Source of the DNA: Cellulomonas fimi
GTDB lineage: Bacteria > Actinomycetota > Actinomycetes > Actinomycetales > Cellulomonadaceae
Direction of reading: 5' to 3'
Assembly: GCF_012952065.1 (NCBI RefSeq)
Contig: NZ_JABCJJ010000001.1
Span: 247,430-311,429 of the forward strand
Length of the DNA: 64,000 nucleotides
Shown: in pieces, positions 25,299 through 35,555 of the stretch
How positions within the stretch are numbered: the stretch's first letter is position 1
Layout: each line of letters begins with the position of its first letter
Notes under the pieces: model-generated
Seen by the model: the letters and a program-made list of their open reading frames with translations, nothing else
Database searches by the model: none
What the model was told of the DNA's origin: nothing
Position numbers and translations under genes: made by a program

Positions 25299-25580
25299 AT
25301 GCCACGCAGCCTGAAGAAGGGCCCGTTCGTCGACGGACACCTGCAGAAGAAGGTCGACGTCCAGAACGAGAAGGGGACCAAGGCGGTCATCAAGACCTGG
25401 TCCCGCCGCTCGATGATCACGCCGGACTTCCTCGGCCACACGTTCGCGGTGCACGACGGCCGCAAGCACACCCCCGTCTTCGTCACCGAGTCGATGGTCG
25501 GGCACAAGCTGGGCGAGTTCGCCCCCACGCGGACGTTCCGCGGCCACGAGAAGGACGACCGGAAGGGTCGTCGCCGCTGA
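25299..25580 (+). CDS. rpsS: 30S ribosomal protein S19
   Basis: S19 is in the 30S head and forms bridges to the 50S central protuberance with S13. 93 aa, starting [18 protein letters not shown]. The conserved [20 protein letters not shown] is present. A GGGAGC site precedes the ATG at 25299. Confidence 0.99.
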   Translation: MPRSLKKGPFVDGHLQKKVDVQNEKGTKAVIKTWSRRSMITPDFLGHTFAVHDGRKHTPVFVTESMVGHKLGEFAPTRTFRGHEKDDRKGRRR

Positions 25581-25654
25581 CCCGCGAGGGATCAGCGACG
25601 ACACCGCACTTCCCGACGTCCCTCGAGACAGACCAGACAGAAGGCAGGACAGCA

Positions 25655-26023
25655 ATGGAAGCCAAGGCGCAGGCACGGTTCGTCCGTGTCACGCCCCAGA
25701 AGGCCCGGCGCGTCGTGGACCTCATCCGTGGCAAGCAGGCCGAAGAGGCCGTCGCGACGCTGAGGTTCGCGCCGCAGGCCGCGGGGGAGACCGTCCGCAA
25801 GGTGGTCGAGAGCGCGATCGCCAACGCACGGGTGAAGGCCGACCGTGCCAGCCAGGCGTTCGACGAGCGTGAGCTCGTCGTCGTCGAGGCGTACGTCGAC
25901 GAGGGGCCGACCCTCAAGCGGTTCCGCCCGCGCGCACAGGGCCGGGCGAGCCAGATCCTCAAGCGGACCAGCCACATCACCGTGGTCGTGGCCCCGGTCG
26001 AGAAGAAGGAGAGGGCCCGATAG
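25655..26023 (+). CDS. rplV: 50S ribosomal protein L22
   Basis: L22 spans the large subunit and its beta-hairpin lines the exit tunnel (macrolide site region). 122 aa (E. coli 110). The conserved [18 protein letters not shown] and the tunnel hairpin [20 protein letters not shown] are intact. The stop overlaps the rpsC GTG by one base (TAGTG). Confidence 0.99.
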   Translation: MEAKAQARFVRVTPQKARRVVDLIRGKQAEEAVATLRFAPQAAGETVRKVVESAIANARVKADRASQAFDERELVVVEAYVDEGPTLKRFRPRAQGRASQILKRTSHITVVVAPVEKKERAR

Positions 26024-26868
26024 TGGGACAGAAGGTCAACCCGCACGGGTACCGGCTCGGCATCACCACGGACCACCGCTCGCGGTGGTTCGCCGACAGC
26101 ACGAAGCCCGGCCAGCGGTACCGCGACTACGTCCGGGAGGACGTCGCGATCCGCAAGCTCATGTCCACGGGGCTCGAGCGCGCCGGCATCGCCAAGGTCG
26201 AGATCGAGCGCACCCGGGACCGGGTCCGCGTCGACATCCACACCGCCCGCCCGGGCATCGTCATCGGGCGTCGTGGCGCGGAGGCGGACCGCATCCGCGG
26301 GGAGCTCGAGAAGCTCACCGGCAAGCAGGTGCAGCTCAACATCCTCGAGGTGAAGAACGCCGAGATGGAGTCTCAGCTGGTCGCCCAGGGGATCGCGGAG
26401 CAGCTCGCGAGCCGCGTCTCGTTCCGTCGCGCCATGCGCAAGGGCATGCAGTCCGCCCAGCGCGCGGGTGCCAAGGGCATCCGGGTCCAGTGCTCGGGTC
26501 GCCTCGGCGGCGCCGAGATGAGCCGGAGCGAGTTCTACCGCGAGGGCCGGGTGCCGCTGCACACGCTCCGCGCGAACATCGACTACGGCTTCTACGAGGC
26601 CAAGACGACGTTCGGCCGCATCGGCGTCAAGGTGTGGATCTACAAGGGCGACATGACCGAGAAGGAGTTCGCGCAGCAGCAGGCCACGCAGGCCCCGCGC
26701 TCGCCGCGTGGACCCCGCGGTGACCGTCCCGAGCGCCCCGCGCGCGGTGGTGCCGGTGCCGGTGGTGGCCCTCGTCGTCAGGCCGAGACCCCGGCGCCGG
26801 CCGCCGAGGCCGCAGCCCCCGCGACGGACGCCGCGGCGCCCGCCGCCGAGCCCGGAACGGAGGCCTGA
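26023..26868 (+). CDS. rpsC: 30S ribosomal protein S3
   Basis: S3 forms part of the mRNA entry channel and has helicase-related function with S4 and S5. 281 aa against 233 in E. coli: the KH domain ([17 protein letters not shown]) and C-terminal domain are normal, and the excess is a ~60-residue tail rich in Pro, Arg, Gly, then Ala, Pro, Glu. GTG start at 26023 overlaps the rplV stop. Confidence 0.98.
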   Translation: MGQKVNPHGYRLGITTDHRSRWFADSTKPGQRYRDYVREDVAIRKLMSTGLERAGIAKVEIERTRDRVRVDIHTARPGIVIGRRGAEADRIRGELEKLTGKQVQLNILEVKNAEMESQLVAQGIAEQLASRVSFRRAMRKGMQSAQRAGAKGIRVQCSGRLGGAEMSRSEFYREGRVPLHTLRANIDYGFYEAKTTFGRIGVKVWIYKGDMTEKEFAQQQATQAPRSPRGPRGDRPERPARGGAGAGGGPRRQAETPAPAAEAAAPATDAAAPAAEPGTEA

Positions 26869-26871
26869 GCA

Positions 26872-27291
26872 ATGCTGATCCCGCGCAGGCTCAAGCACCG
26901 CAAGCAGCACCACCCGGGGCGCTCCGGCGCCGCGACCGGTGGCACCGCGATCGCGTTCGGTGAGTACGGCATCCAGGCTCTCGAGCCCGCCTACGTCACC
27001 AACCGCCAGATCGAGGCTGCTCGTATCGCGATGACCCGCCACATCAAGCGTGGCGGCAAGGTCTGGATCAACATCTACCCGGACCGCCCGCTCACCAAGA
27101 AGCCGGCGGAGACCCGCATGGGTTCCGGCAAGGGTTCGCCCGAGTGGTGGATCGCCAACGTCAAGCCGGGCCGGGTTCTGTTCGAGCTCGCCGGCGTCCC
27201 GGAGCCGCTGGCTCGCGAGGCCATGCGTCGCGCGCAGCACAAGCTCCCGATGAAGACCCGTTTCGTGGTCCGCGAGGGTGGTGGCAACTGA
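26872..27291 (+). CDS. rplP: 50S ribosomal protein L16
   Basis: L16 sits between the A site and the central protuberance and helps shape the peptidyl-transferase centre. 139 aa (E. coli 136). The motif [20 protein letters not shown] is typical, as is [18 protein letters not shown]. It is coupled to rpmC by a one-base stop/start overlap. Confidence 0.99.
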   Translation: MLIPRRLKHRKQHHPGRSGAATGGTAIAFGEYGIQALEPAYVTNRQIEAARIAMTRHIKRGGKVWINIYPDRPLTKKPAETRMGSGKGSPEWWIANVKPGRVLFELAGVPEPLAREAMRRAQHKLPMKTRFVVREGGGN

Positions 27292-27530
27292 TGGCTCTGG
27301 GAACCAAGGACCTGGCCGTGAGTGAGCTGGACGGGTTCGACGACGAGCGACTGGTCGCCGAGCTGAAGAAGGCCAAGGAAGAGCTGTTCAACCTGCGCTT
27401 CCAGTCGGCCACCGGCCAGCTCGAGAGCCACGGGCGCCTCAAGGCCGTGCGCCGCGACATCGCGCGGATCTACACGATCCTGCGCGAGCGCGAGCTCGGC
27501 ATCCGTACTGCCCCGAGCGCGAGCGAGTGA
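27291..27530 (+). CDS. rpmC: 50S ribosomal protein L29
   Basis: L29 lies beside L23 at the tunnel exit. 79 aa, slightly longer than E. coli (63) at both ends. Core motif [23 protein letters not shown] at 27291 overlaps the rplP stop (TGATG). Confidence 0.97.
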   Translation: MALGTKDLAVSELDGFDDERLVAELKKAKEELFNLRFQSATGQLESHGRLKAVRRDIARIYTILRERELGIRTAPSASE

Positions 27531-27538
27531 GGTCGACC

Positions 27539-27820
27539 ATGGCAACGAAGAACGAGACCGCGGCGACGCCCCGCGCCGACCGCAAGTCGCGGCGCGGGTA
27601 CGTCGTCAGCGACAAGATGGACAAGACCGTCGTGGTGGAGGTCGAGGACCGGGTCAAGCACCCGCTCTACGGCAAGGTCATCCGGCGCACGAGCAAGGTC
27701 AAGGCGCACGACGAGGCGAACTCGGCGGGCATCGGCGACCTGGTCGTGATCATGGAGACCCGTCCGCTGTCCGCCACCAAGCGGTGGCGTGTGGTCGAGG
27801 TCCTCGAGAAGGCCAAGTAG
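27539..27820 (+). CDS. rpsQ: 30S ribosomal protein S17
   Basis: S17 is an OB-fold primary binder of the 16S 5' domain. 93 aa from ATG 27539 ([20 protein letters not shown]), with the conserved [24 protein letters not shown] at 27527 overlapping the rpmC stop is possible but puts the start upstream of the GAGG at 27529-27532, which is a better ribosome-binding site for the ATG. It is the last gene of the S10 group. Confidence 0.96.
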   Translation: MATKNETAATPRADRKSRRGYVVSDKMDKTVVVEVEDRVKHPLYGKVIRRTSKVKAHDEANSAGIGDLVVIMETRPLSATKRWRVVEVLEKAK

Positions 27821-27873
27821 GCCTTCCCCGCACCGCCCAGCACGACTCAGCACGACAGCACTACTCAGTTGCC

Positions 27874-27915
27874 CCCGTGACCGAGGCGCCGGCTCCCGCC
27901 GGAGCCTCCCACGGG
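27874..27915 (+). other. Compound stem-loop at the S10-spc junction
   Basis: Outer arms CCCGTG (27874-27879) and CACGGG (27910-27915) enclose GGCTCC-CGCC-GGAGCC and GAGGC/GCCTC alternatives. It sits in the 165-nt rpsQ-rplN gap, the widest gap in the ribosomal cluster here. It could be an attenuator or a processing site; in other bacteria S8 regulates the spc operon, but no S8 site was identified. Confidence 0.4.
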
Positions 27916-27985
27916 TGCATGACGGCAGCTATCCGTTCGGCCAGGCTCGTTCCGCGAGAACCGGCAGACGTCAGGAGTTCATCAG

Positions 27986-28354
27986 ATGATCCAGCAGGAG
28001 TCGCGACTCAGGGTCGCCGACAACACGGGTGCCAAGGAGATCCTCTGCATCCGCGTTCTCGGTGGTTCGGGACGTCGCTACGCCGGAATCGGCGACACCA
28101 TCGTCGCCACCGTCAAGGACGCGATCCCCGGCGGCAACGTCAAGAAGGGCGATGTGGTCAAGGCCGTCATCGTCCGCACCCGCAAGGAGCGCCGTCGGCC
28201 CGACGGCTCGTACATCAAGTTCGACGAGAACGCGGCCGTGATCCTCAAGAACGACGGGGAGCCCCGTGGGACCCGCATCTTCGGCCCGGTGGGCCGCGAG
28301 CTGCGTGACAAGAAGTTCATGAAGATCATCTCGCTGGCGCCGGAGGTGCTCTGA
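27986..28354 (+). CDS. rplN: 50S ribosomal protein L14
   Basis: L14 forms intersubunit bridges with 16S rRNA and is the docking site for the silencing factor RsfS. 122 aa, starting [19 protein letters not shown]. First gene of the spc group. rplX starts 2 nt after its stop. Confidence 0.99.
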   Translation: MIQQESRLRVADNTGAKEILCIRVLGGSGRRYAGIGDTIVATVKDAIPGGNVKKGDVVKAVIVRTRKERRRPDGSYIKFDENAAVILKNDGEPRGTRIFGPVGRELRDKKFMKIISLAPEVL

Positions 28355-28356
28355 CC

Positions 28357-28698
28357 ATGGCCAAGATCAAGAAGGGCGACCTCGTCGTCGTCATCTCCGG
28401 TCGTGACCGGGGCAAGCAGGGACGGGTCCTCGAGGTCCTCACCGAGTCGCAGCGCGTCGTGGTCGAGGGTGTCCAGCGGGTCACGAAGCACGTCAAGGTC
28501 GGGCAGTCGCAGCGCGGCGCCCGGACCGGCGGCATCGAGACCGTCGAGGCTCCCATCCACATCAGCAACGTGATGGTCGTCGACCCGGAGTCCAAGAAGG
28601 GCACCCGGGTCGGGTACCGCACCGAGGAGATCGAGCGCGACGGTCGCACCAGGACCGTGCGGGTCCGTGTGGCCAAGCGCTCCGGTAAGGACATCTGA
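28357..28698 (+). CDS. rplX: 50S ribosomal protein L24
   Basis: L24 initiates 50S assembly at the 5' end of 23S rRNA. 113 aa (E. coli 104), with the KOW motif [20 protein letters not shown]. The stop overlaps the rplE ATG by one base. Confidence 0.99.
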   Translation: MAKIKKGDLVVVISGRDRGKQGRVLEVLTESQRVVVEGVQRVTKHVKVGQSQRGARTGGIETVEAPIHISNVMVVDPESKKGTRVGYRTEEIERDGRTRTVRVRVAKRSGKDI

Positions 28699-29294
28699 TG
28701 AGCGTCGACAGCACCGAGACCACCACCGAGAACGTCAACGTGGCCGGCCCCCAGCCGCGACTCAAGGCGCGTTACGCGGACGAGATCGTCGGCGGGCTCC
28801 GTGAGGAGTTCAGCCACGAGAACGTCAACCAGGTCGCGCGGCTCACCAAGGTCGTCGTGAACATGGGTGTCGGCGACGCCGCCAAGGACTCGAAGCTCAT
28901 CGAGGGCGCGATCAAGGACCTCACCGCGATCACCGGCCAGAAGCCGCAGGTGACGAAGGCCCGCAAGTCCATCGCGCAGTTCAAGCTCCGCGAGGGCATG
29001 CCGATCGGCGCGCACGTGACGCTGCGCGGCGACCGGATGTGGGAGTTCCTCGACCGGCTGCTCTCGACCGCGCTCCCGCGCATCCGCGACTTCCGCGGCC
29101 TGTCGCCCAAGCAGTTCGACGGTCACGGCAACTACACCTTCGGTCTCACGGAGCAGGTCATGTTCCACGAGATCGACCAGGACAAGATCGACCGCGTGCG
29201 GGGCATGGACGTCACCATCGTCACGACTGCGACCACCGATGCTGAGGGCCGCTCGCTGCTGAAGCGTCTCGGCTTCCCCTTCAAGGAGGACTGA
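28698..29294 (+). CDS. rplE: 50S ribosomal protein L5
   Basis: L5 binds 5S rRNA and contacts the P-site tRNA elbow. 198 aa; about 20 extra N-terminal residues (Thr/Ser/Glu-rich) compared with E. coli (179), before the conserved [19 protein letters not shown]. Motif [20 protein letters not shown] is typical. Confidence 0.99.
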   Translation: MSVDSTETTTENVNVAGPQPRLKARYADEIVGGLREEFSHENVNQVARLTKVVVNMGVGDAAKDSKLIEGAIKDLTAITGQKPQVTKARKSIAQFKLREGMPIGAHVTLRGDRMWEFLDRLLSTALPRIRDFRGLSPKQFDGHGNYTFGLTEQVMFHEIDQDKIDRVRGMDVTIVTTATTDAEGRSLLKRLGFPFKED

Positions 29295-29295
29295 C

Positions 29296-29481
29296 ATGGC
29301 GAAGACCGCCCTGATCCAGAAGGCCGCCAGGACGCCCAAGTTCAAGGTGCGCGCCTACACCCGGTGCCAGAAGTGCGGGCGTCCGCACTCCGTCTACCGC
29401 AAGTTCGGGCTCTGCCGCATCTGCGTGCGCGAGATGGCGCACGCAGGCGAGCTTCCCGGCGTCACCAAGAGCAGCTGGTAA
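29296..29481 (+). CDS. rpsZ: 30S ribosomal protein S14, zinc-binding type Z
   Basis: S14 is in the 30S head near the A site. The short 61-aa form has a complete zinc ribbon: Cys24, Cys27, Cys40 and Cys43. Actinobacteria often encode a second zinc-free S14 elsewhere under Zur control; none is in this window. It follows rplE by 1 nt. Confidence 0.98.
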   Translation: MAKTALIQKAARTPKFKVRAYTRCQKCGRPHSVYRKFGLCRICVREMAHAGELPGVTKSSW

Positions 29482-29554
29482 CCACTACGCCGCTGGTCCC
29501 CATCGCAGGCGCGAGCCCGGTGGGGATACCCCGGCGAGGAAGGGCGGAAGCCCG

Positions 29555-29950
29555 ATGATGACCGACCCGATCGCAGACATGCTCACGCGTCTGCGGAACG
29601 CGAACTCGGCGTACCACGACACGGTGTCCATGCCGTACTCGAAGCTGAAGTCGCACGTTGCAGAGATCCTCCAGGCCGAGGGCTACATCGCCGGCTGGAA
29701 GGTCGAGGAGGCCGAGGTGGGCCAGACGCTCACCATCGAGCTCAAGTTCGGCCCGAACCGCGAGCGCTCGCTCGCCGGGATCAAGCGCGTGTCCAAGCCG
29801 GGCCTGCGCGTGTACGCGAAGTCGACCAACCTGCCCAGAGTGCTCGGCGGCCTGGGCGTGGCGATCCTGTCCACGTCCTCCGGTCTCCTCACCGACAAGC
29901 AGGCCGCCAAGAAGGGCGTGGGTGGGGAAGTCCTCGCCTACGTCTGGTAA
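29555..29950 (+). CDS. rpsH: 30S ribosomal protein S8
   Basis: S8 is a primary 16S central-domain binder and the known repressor of the spc operon in E. coli. 131 aa (E. coli 130), starting at tandem ATG codons ([17 protein letters not shown]). AGGAAGGG precedes the start. Confidence 0.98.
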   Translation: MMTDPIADMLTRLRNANSAYHDTVSMPYSKLKSHVAEILQAEGYIAGWKVEEAEVGQTLTIELKFGPNRERSLAGIKRVSKPGLRVYAKSTNLPRVLGGLGVAILSTSSGLLTDKQAAKKGVGGEVLAYVW

Positions 29951-29974
29951 GTCCGAGACGGAAAGGAGCTAGCC

Positions 29975-30514
29975 ATGTCCCGTATCGGCAGAGTCCCCGT
30001 CCCGGTCCCCACCGGCGTGGATGTCACGATCGACGGCCCCACGGTCACCGTGAAGGGCCCCAAGGGGGAGCTGACGCACACCGTCGCGAGCCCCATCCAG
30101 GTCGCCCGCGACGAGAGCGGCGCTCTCGTGGTGACGCGCCCGAACGAGGAGCGCCTCTCGCGCTCCCTGCACGGGCTGACCCGCACGCTGCTCGCGAACC
30201 TCGTCGTCGGGGTCACGGAGGGGTACACGAAGAAGCTCGAGATCGTCGGTACCGGTTACCGCGTCACGGCGAAGGGCGAGAGCCTCGAGTTCGCGCTCGG
30301 CTTCAGCCACCCGGTCAGCATCGCCCCGCCGCCCGGCATCTCGTTCCAGGTCGAGGGCCCGACCAAGTTCTCGGTCAGCGGCATCGACAAGCAGCAGGTC
30401 GGCGAGGTCGCAGCGAACATCCGCAAGATCCGCAAGCCCGAGCCGTACAAGGGCAAGGGTGTGCGTTACGCCGGCGAGGTCGTCCGCCGCAAGGTCGGAA
30501 AGGCTGGTAAGTAA
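29975..30514 (+). CDS. rplF: 50S ribosomal protein L6
   Basis: L6 lies near the sarcin-ricin loop and supports factor binding. 179 aa (E. coli 177), starting [17 protein letters not shown] and ending with the conserved [20 protein letters not shown] motif. AAAGGAG precedes the ATG. Confidence 0.99.
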   Translation: MSRIGRVPVPVPTGVDVTIDGPTVTVKGPKGELTHTVASPIQVARDESGALVVTRPNEERLSRSLHGLTRTLLANLVVGVTEGYTKKLEIVGTGYRVTAKGESLEFALGFSHPVSIAPPPGISFQVEGPTKFSVSGIDKQQVGEVAANIRKIRKPEPYKGKGVRYAGEVVRRKVGKAGK

Positions 30515-30517
30515 GCG

Positions 30518-30889
30518 ATGGCTCTCACGATCAAGGGCAAGGGCAAGTCGATCTCTCGCGCCCGTCGTCACCTGCGGGTCCGCAAGAAGGTCTCGGGCTC
30601 GCCCGCCCGTCCGCGCCTCGTGGTCACCCGGTCCGCCCGGCACATGACCGCGCAGGTCGTCGATGACACGGTCGGACGCACCGTGGCCTCGGCGTCGACC
30701 CTCGAGGCCGACCTTCGGGGCCTCGACGGCGACAAGACGGCGAAGGCCCGTCGCATCGGCGAGCTCGTCGCCGAGCGTGCCAAGGCCGCCGGCGTCGAGG
30801 CGGTCGTCTTCGACCGCGGCGGCAACAAGTACCACGGCCGGGTGGCAGCAGTCGCCGACGGGGCCCGCGAAGGCGGCCTGACCCTGTGA
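30518..30889 (+). CDS. rplR: 50S ribosomal protein L18
   Basis: L18 binds 5S rRNA together with L5. 123 aa (E. coli 117); conserved [20 protein letters not shown] and the C-terminal [20 protein letters not shown]. Starts 3 nt after rplF. Confidence 0.99.
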   Translation: MALTIKGKGKSISRARRHLRVRKKVSGSPARPRLVVTRSARHMTAQVVDDTVGRTVASASTLEADLRGLDGDKTAKARRIGELVAERAKAAGVEAVVFDRGGNKYHGRVAAVADGAREGGLTL

Positions 30890-30929
30890 CGACCTACACC
30901 ATCCCCGTACGGAAGCAGAGGACCCACTG

Positions 30930-31550
30930 ATGGCTGCACCGCAGCGCAGCAACACCGGCGCCCCCGCGGGCGGCTCCGGCGGCGACCGTCGCGACGGTGG
31001 CCGTCGGGACGGCCGTCGGGACGCCCCGGAGAAGAGCGCCTTCCTGGAACGCGTCGTGACGATCAACCGCGTCTCCAAGGTCGTCAAGGGCGGCCGCCGC
31101 TTCAGCTTCACCGCGCTCGTCGTGGTGGGCGACGGCGACGGAACCGTCGGCGTCGGCTACGGCAAGGCCAAGGAGGTGCCCGCGGCGATCGCCAAGGGTG
31201 TCGAGGAGGCCAAGAAGAACTTCTTCAAGGTCCCGCGCATCCAGGGCACCATCCCGCACCCCATCCAGGGCGAGGCAGCCGCGGGTGTCGTCTTCCTGCG
31301 TCCGGCTGCGCCGGGTACCGGCGTGATCGCCGGCGGTCCGGTGCGCGCCGTGCTGGAGTGCGCCGGCATCCACGACGTGCTGAGCAAGTCGCTCGGCTCG
31401 ACCAACGCGCTCAACATCGTGCACGCCACGGTCGAGGCGCTCCGCGGGCTCGAGCAGCCCGAGGCCGTGGCGGCTCGCCGTGGCCTGCCGCTCGAGCACG
31501 TCGCGCCGGCCTCGCTGCTGCGGGCCCGGGCTGCAGGGGTGGGTGCGTGA
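30930..31550 (+). CDS. rpsE: 30S ribosomal protein S5
   Basis: S5 lies at the mRNA entry channel and contributes to fidelity and spectinomycin response. 206 aa against 167 in E. coli: the first ~32 residues are a Gly/Arg/Asp-rich extension before [18 protein letters not shown]. One-base overlap with rpmD. Confidence 0.98.
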   Translation: MAAPQRSNTGAPAGGSGGDRRDGGRRDGRRDAPEKSAFLERVVTINRVSKVVKGGRRFSFTALVVVGDGDGTVGVGYGKAKEVPAAIAKGVEEAKKNFFKVPRIQGTIPHPIQGEAAAGVVFLRPAAPGTGVIAGGPVRAVLECAGIHDVLSKSLGSTNALNIVHATVEALRGLEQPEAVAARRGLPLEHVAPASLLRARAAGVGA

Positions 31551-31732
31551 TGGCCCGTCTCAAGGTGACCCAGACCAAGTCCGCCATCGGCGGCAAGCAG
31601 AACCAGCGCGACACGCTGCGCACCCTGGGCCTGAAGCGGATCGGCGACGTCGTCGTCAAGGAGGACCGTCCGGAGATCCGCGGCATGGTCTCGACGGTGA
31701 CGCACCTGGTCGCGGTCGAGGAGGTCGACTGA
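31550..31732 (+). CDS. rpmD: 50S ribosomal protein L30
   Basis: A 60-aa small-type L30 ([20 protein letters not shown]) that binds 23S rRNA domain II. ATG 31550 overlaps the rpsE stop, and its own stop overlaps the rplO ATG, so rpsE-rpmD-rplO should be translationally coupled. Confidence 0.98.
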   Translation: MARLKVTQTKSAIGGKQNQRDTLRTLGLKRIGDVVVKEDRPEIRGMVSTVTHLVAVEEVD

Positions 31733-32466
31733 TGGCTGACAAGGACGACAAGACGCAGGCCGACGCCGAGGTGAAGGCCCCGGCGAAGAAGAAGGCGCCG
31801 GCCCAGGCCGCCGCCACGAAGGCCGAGAAGGCGCCCGCCGCCAAGGCGACGCCCACGAAGGCCGACGACGCGACGTCGTCGGCGGCCGAGAAGACGCCCG
31901 CCAAGGCGAGCTCGAGCAGGACGGGCACCGCCAAGGCGAGCACCTCGAAGTCGAGCACCGCGAAGTCGAGCACCGCGAAGTCGAGCACCAAGGCTGCGGC
32001 CGCTGAGGCCGAGGTGGGAGCCGGCGGCACGCTCAAGGTGCACCACCTCCGTCCGGCCCCCGGCGCCAGGACCGCCAAGACCCGCGTGGGTCGCGGCGAG
32101 GCGTCCAAGGGCAAGACGGCGGGTCGCGGTACCAAGGGCACCAAGGCGCGCTACCAGGTGTCGGCCGGCTTCGAGGGTGGTCAGATGCCGATGCACATGC
32201 GCCTGCCGAAGCTCCGCGGGTTCAAGAACCCGTTCCGCACCGAGTACCAGGTGGTGAACCTGGACAAGCTGTCCGCGCTGTACCCGGCGGGCGGCTCGGT
32301 GACGGTCGAGGACCTCGTGGCGAAGGGCGCTGTCCGCAAGGGCGCCCCCGTCAAGGTCCTCGGGACCGGCGAGCTGACGGTCAAGCTGTCGGTCGCGGTG
32401 GACGCCTACTCGGCGTCCGCCAAGGACAAGATCGTCGCCGCCGGCGGGTCCGTCGAGCAGGACTGA
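31732..32466 (+). CDS. rplO: 50S ribosomal protein L15 with long basic N-terminal tail
   Basis: L15 is a late-assembly protein of the 50S. The conserved body begins near residue 101 ([18 protein letters not shown]) and includes [21 protein letters not shown] and MRLPKLRGF. The preceding ~100 residues are Ala/Lys/Thr/Ser-rich ([29 protein letters not shown]) and resemble histone-H1-like tails. The start at 31732 is supported by the TGATG overlap with rpmD; there is no in-frame start close to the body that has a better context. E. coli L15 is 144 aa; this is 244. Confidence 0.96.
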   Translation: MADKDDKTQADAEVKAPAKKKAPAQAAATKAEKAPAAKATPTKADDATSSAAEKTPAKASSSRTGTAKASTSKSSTAKSSTAKSSTKAAAAEAEVGAGGTLKVHHLRPAPGARTAKTRVGRGEASKGKTAGRGTKGTKARYQVSAGFEGGQMPMHMRLPKLRGFKNPFRTEYQVVNLDKLSALYPAGGSVTVEDLVAKGAVRKGAPVKVLGTGELTVKLSVAVDAYSASAKDKIVAAGGSVEQD

Positions 32467-32473
32467 TCGCAGG

Positions 32474-32509
32474 ACGGGGTCGGAGGGACACAGGTCCTTC
32501 CGACCCCGT
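32474..32509 (+). terminator. spc-group terminator
   Basis: A 16-bp stem (32474-32489 with 32494-32509, one G-T pair) with loop ACAG, starting 8 nt after the rplO stop and followed by TTCCCG. It separates the ribosomal-protein group from secY. Confidence 0.75.
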
Positions 32510-32533
32510 TCCCGCATCCGGGCACCGATCGGT

Positions 32534-32539
32534 TAGGGT
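32534..32539 (+). promoter_or_regulatory. Possible secY -10 element
   Basis: TAGGGT (followed by T) fits actinobacterial -10 elements and lies 82 nt before the secY start, after the terminator. No convincing -35 is visible, so support is weak. Confidence 0.3.
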
Positions 32540-32621
32540 TCCCGGGGCCCCAGGGGGCCGGACGACCGTCGGGGTCTCCCGACGTCACGGACAGACCGCC
32601 CACGGCGGAGCAGGAGGACAG

Positions 32622-33920
32622 GTGCTCAGCGCATTCGCCCGGGCGTTCAGGACGCCCGATCTGCGGCGCAAGCTGCTCTTCACCATCGCGGTCATGGCGA
32701 TCTTCCGGGTGGGCTCGTTCCTGCCGACGCCGGGAGTCTCCTACCCGAACGTCCAGACCTGCATCGACGAGACCGCGGGGAACAACGACCTGCTGGGCCT
32801 CGTCAACCTCTTCAGCGGCGGCGCGCTGCTCCAGCTGTCGGTGTTCGCGCTCGGGATCATGCCGTACATCACGGCGAGCATCATCGTGCAGCTGCTGCGC
32901 GTGGTCATCCCGCGCTTCGAGGCGCTCCACAAGGAAGGGCAGTCGGGCACCGCGAAGCTCACGCAGTACACCCGGTACCTCACGATCGCCCTCGCGATCC
33001 TGCAGTCGACGACGGTCATCACGGTCGCGCGCACGGGCCAGCTGTTCCAGGGCTGCTCGGTCGACGTGGTCCCGAACGACTCGGTCGTGACGATCCTGCT
33101 CATGGTCCTCACGATGACCGCGGGCACCGGTCTGATCATGTGGCTCGGCGAGCTCATCACCGAGCGCGGCGTCGGCAACGGCATGTCGCTCCTGATCTTC
33201 ACGTCGATCGCGGCGAGCTTCCCGACCGCCCTGTGGTCCATCGCGGGCGGCGACAACGGCGTCAGCAAGTTCCTCATCGTGATGACCGTGATCATCCTGG
33301 TGATCGGCCTGGTCGTGTTCGTCGAGCAGTCGCAGCGACGCATCCCGGTGCAGTACGCGAAGCGGATGGTCGGCCGCCGCATGTACGGCGGCTCGAGCAC
33401 CTACATCCCGATCAAGATCAACATGGCCGGAGTGATCCCGATCATCTTCGCGGCGTCCCTGCTCGCCGTGCCGAGCCTGCTGGTCCAGTTCGGGGACCAG
33501 ACGTCCGAGTGGGTCATCTGGGTCGCGAACAACCTGGTGGACCCGGGGGCGCCGCTGTACCTGGCGATCTACATCGTCCTCATCATCTTCTTCTGCTACT
33601 TCTACACCGCGATCACGTTCAACCCGGACGAGGTCGCCGACAACATGAAGAAGTACGGCGGCTTCATCCCCGGCATCCGGGCGGGTCGTCCCACGGCGGA
33701 GTACCTCTCCTACGTGATCTCGCGGATCACCGCGCCCGGGTCGGTGTACCTCGCGCTCGTCGCGCTCATCCCGACGATCGCGTTCATCCTGCTGGACATC
33801 TCGACCCAGATCCCGTTCGGTGGCGCGTCGATCCTCATCGTGGTCGGGGTGGGCCTCGACACGGTCAAGCAGATCGAGTCCCAGCTCCAGCAGCGTCACT
33901 ACGAAGGGTTCCTCCGATGA
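32622..33920 (+). CDS. secY: Preprotein translocase subunit SecY
   Basis: The channel subunit of the Sec translocon in the cytoplasmic membrane. 432 aa with ten expected transmembrane helices (for example [20 protein letters not shown] and [20 protein letters not shown]) and conserved [15 protein letters not shown] and [18 protein letters not shown] at 32622 follows AGGAGG (32612-32617). The stop overlaps adk by 4 nt. Confidence 0.98.
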   Translation: MLSAFARAFRTPDLRRKLLFTIAVMAIFRVGSFLPTPGVSYPNVQTCIDETAGNNDLLGLVNLFSGGALLQLSVFALGIMPYITASIIVQLLRVVIPRFEALHKEGQSGTAKLTQYTRYLTIALAILQSTTVITVARTGQLFQGCSVDVVPNDSVVTILLMVLTMTAGTGLIMWLGELITERGVGNGMSLLIFTSIAASFPTALWSIAGGDNGVSKFLIVMTVIILVIGLVVFVEQSQRRIPVQYAKRMVGRRMYGGSSTYIPIKINMAGVIPIIFAASLLAVPSLLVQFGDQTSEWVIWVANNLVDPGAPLYLAIYIVLIIFFCYFYTAITFNPDEVADNMKKYGGFIPGIRAGRPTAEYLSYVISRITAPGSVYLALVALIPTIAFILLDISTQIPFGGASILIVVGVGLDTVKQIESQLQQRHYEGFLR

Positions 33921-34495
33921 GCGCGCGCCTGCTGATCATGGGGCCGCAGGGCTCCGGCAAGGGGACCCAGGCGATCCGCCTCGCCGAGCGCATGGACGTG
34001 CCGGCCATCTCGACGGGTGACATCTTCCGCGCCAACGTCAAGGGGGGCACCGAGCTCGGCACCCAGGCCCAGGCGATCATGGACGCGGGCGACCTCGTCC
34101 CCGACGAGCTGACCAACGCGATGGTCCGCGACCGGCTCTCGCAGGAGGACGCGTCGCGCGGGTTCATCCTCGACGGCTACCCGCGCAACGCCGCTCAGGT
34201 GACCGCGCTCGACCAGATGCTCCAGGGCGACGGTGTCGCGCTCGACGCGGTCGTCGAGCTGTCGGCGCCGCGCGACGAGCTCCTGGCCCGGCTGGCGAGG
34301 CGTGCCGCGATCGAGGGCCGCACCGACGACACCGAGGACGCGATCCGCCGCCGTCTCGAGGTCTACGCGGAGCAGACGGCGCCGCTCACCGAGGCGTACG
34401 CGGCGCGGGGACTCCTCGTGACCGTGGACGGCATCGGCGAGGTCGACGGCGTCACCGAGCGCGTGCTCGCGGCCCTGGCCGAGCACGTCGGCTGA
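33917..34495 (+). CDS. adk: Adenylate kinase (short form)
   Basis: Converts ATP + AMP to 2 ADP. 192 aa with P-loop GPQGSGKGT (residues 9-17), AMP-binding ISTGDIFR and FILDGYPRN. It lacks the ~25-residue LID insertion of the E. coli enzyme (214 aa), as is common in actinobacteria. Start overlaps the secY stop (ATGA). Confidence 0.98.
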   Translation: MSARLLIMGPQGSGKGTQAIRLAERMDVPAISTGDIFRANVKGGTELGTQAQAIMDAGDLVPDELTNAMVRDRLSQEDASRGFILDGYPRNAAQVTALDQMLQGDGVALDAVVELSAPRDELLARLARRAAIEGRTDDTEDAIRRRLEVYAEQTAPLTEAYAARGLLVTVDGIGEVDGVTERVLAALAEHVG

Positions 34496-34514
34496 CGCGG
34501 AGGCGGAGCGAGGC

Positions 34515-35357
34515 ATGTTCGGGCGCGACAAGGTGGAGTACAAGACGCCGGAGCAGGTCCGCACCATGCGCCGCGCCGGGCTCGTCGTGGCCGACGCCCT
34601 CGAGGCCGTGCGCGCGCAGGTGCGGCCGGGACTCACGACGGCCGACCTCGACGCGATCGCCGCCGAGGTGATCCGCGAGGCCGGTGCGACCGCGTCGTTC
34701 CTGGGGTACTACGGGTACCCCGGGACGCTGTGCGTGTCGGTCAACGACGAGGTGGTGCACGGCATCCCCGGTCCGCGGCTGCTCGAGCCCGGCGACGTGG
34801 TGTCGGTCGACTGCGGCGCGATCGTCGAGGGCTGGCACGGCGACTCCGCCATGACGGTCGTCCTGCCCGAGGCGGACCCGCTGGACGTGGAGCTCTCCCG
34901 GACCACCGAGGACGCGATGTGGGCCGGCATCGCCGCGCTCGCGAAGGGCGAGCGGCTGGGCGCGGTCGGTGAGGCCGTCGAGGACACGGTCGACGCGGCC
35001 GAGGCCGCCGGTGCCAACGGCGGGGTGCGGTTCGGCGTCGTGCAGGAGTACGTGGGGCACGGGATCGGCAGCGAGATGCACCAGCCGCCCGACGTCCTCA
35101 ACTACCGGACGCGCGACCGCGGGCTGAGGCTCAAGCCCGGCATGTGCCTCGCGGTCGAGCCGATGCTCGCGCGGGGCGGGCGGACCACGCAGGTCCTCGA
35201 GGACGACTGGACGGTCGTGACCGACGACGGCTCGCGGGCCGCGCACTGGGAGCACTCGGTCGCGATCCTGCCCGACGGCATCTGGGTGCTGACCGCGCGC
35301 GACGGGGGTGCCGAGCGGCTCGGGGCCCTGGGCGTCCAGATCGCACCGCTGGACTGA
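34515..35357 (+). CDS. map: Methionine aminopeptidase, type I
   Basis: Removes N-terminal Met from nascent proteins. 280 aa with all five metal ligands: Asp99, Asp110, His182, Glu215 and Glu246 (motifs SVDCGA, HGDSAMT, YVGHGIG, AVEPML, EHSV). The ATG at 34515 follows GGAGGCGGAG. It is 19 nt after adk in the secY-adk-map-infA order. Confidence 0.98.
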   Translation: MFGRDKVEYKTPEQVRTMRRAGLVVADALEAVRAQVRPGLTTADLDAIAAEVIREAGATASFLGYYGYPGTLCVSVNDEVVHGIPGPRLLEPGDVVSVDCGAIVEGWHGDSAMTVVLPEADPLDVELSRTTEDAMWAGIAALAKGERLGAVGEAVEDTVDAAEAAGANGGVRFGVVQEYVGHGIGSEMHQPPDVLNYRTRDRGLRLKPGMCLAVEPMLARGGRTTQVLEDDWTVVTDDGSRAAHWEHSVAILPDGIWVLTARDGGAERLGALGVQIAPLD

Positions 35358-35364
35358 GCGGGCC

Positions 35365-35402
35365 AACCGGGCAGGTGCGAACCGGGCAGGTGCGAACCGG
35401 GC
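35365..35402. repeat. 15-bp tandem repeat upstream of infA
   Basis: AACCGGGCAGGTGCG is repeated at 35365-35379 and 35380-35394, with a third partial copy (AACCGGGC) from 35395. It begins 8 nt after the map stop and ends just before the infA -35 region. Confidence 0.85.
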
Positions 35403-35405
35403 CAG

Positions 35406-35435
35406 TTTCCGGTCCCCGCGGCGATGCCGTACGAT
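35406..35435 (+). promoter_or_regulatory. Putative infA promoter
   Basis: TTTCCG (35406-35411), 18-nt spacer, TACGAT (35430-35435). The -10 is good and the -35 weak. It would give infA a ~115-nt leader and independent expression from map. Confidence 0.5.
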
Positions 35436-35555
35436 AGCCCGTTGGGTGCGTGTGCCGTGCAGGCGACGCGCACATCAATCCATCGACGTCCTCCGGTCCA
35501 CCGTGACCGGGCGCCGGGATGGGCAGCTGTTGCACACCGAGAGTTAGCGGAGGAT

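Noticed and set aside
27527..27538. GTG start for rpsQ overlapping the rpmC stop
   Set aside because: The canonical N-terminus begins at ATG 27539 and the GAGG site fits that codon better.
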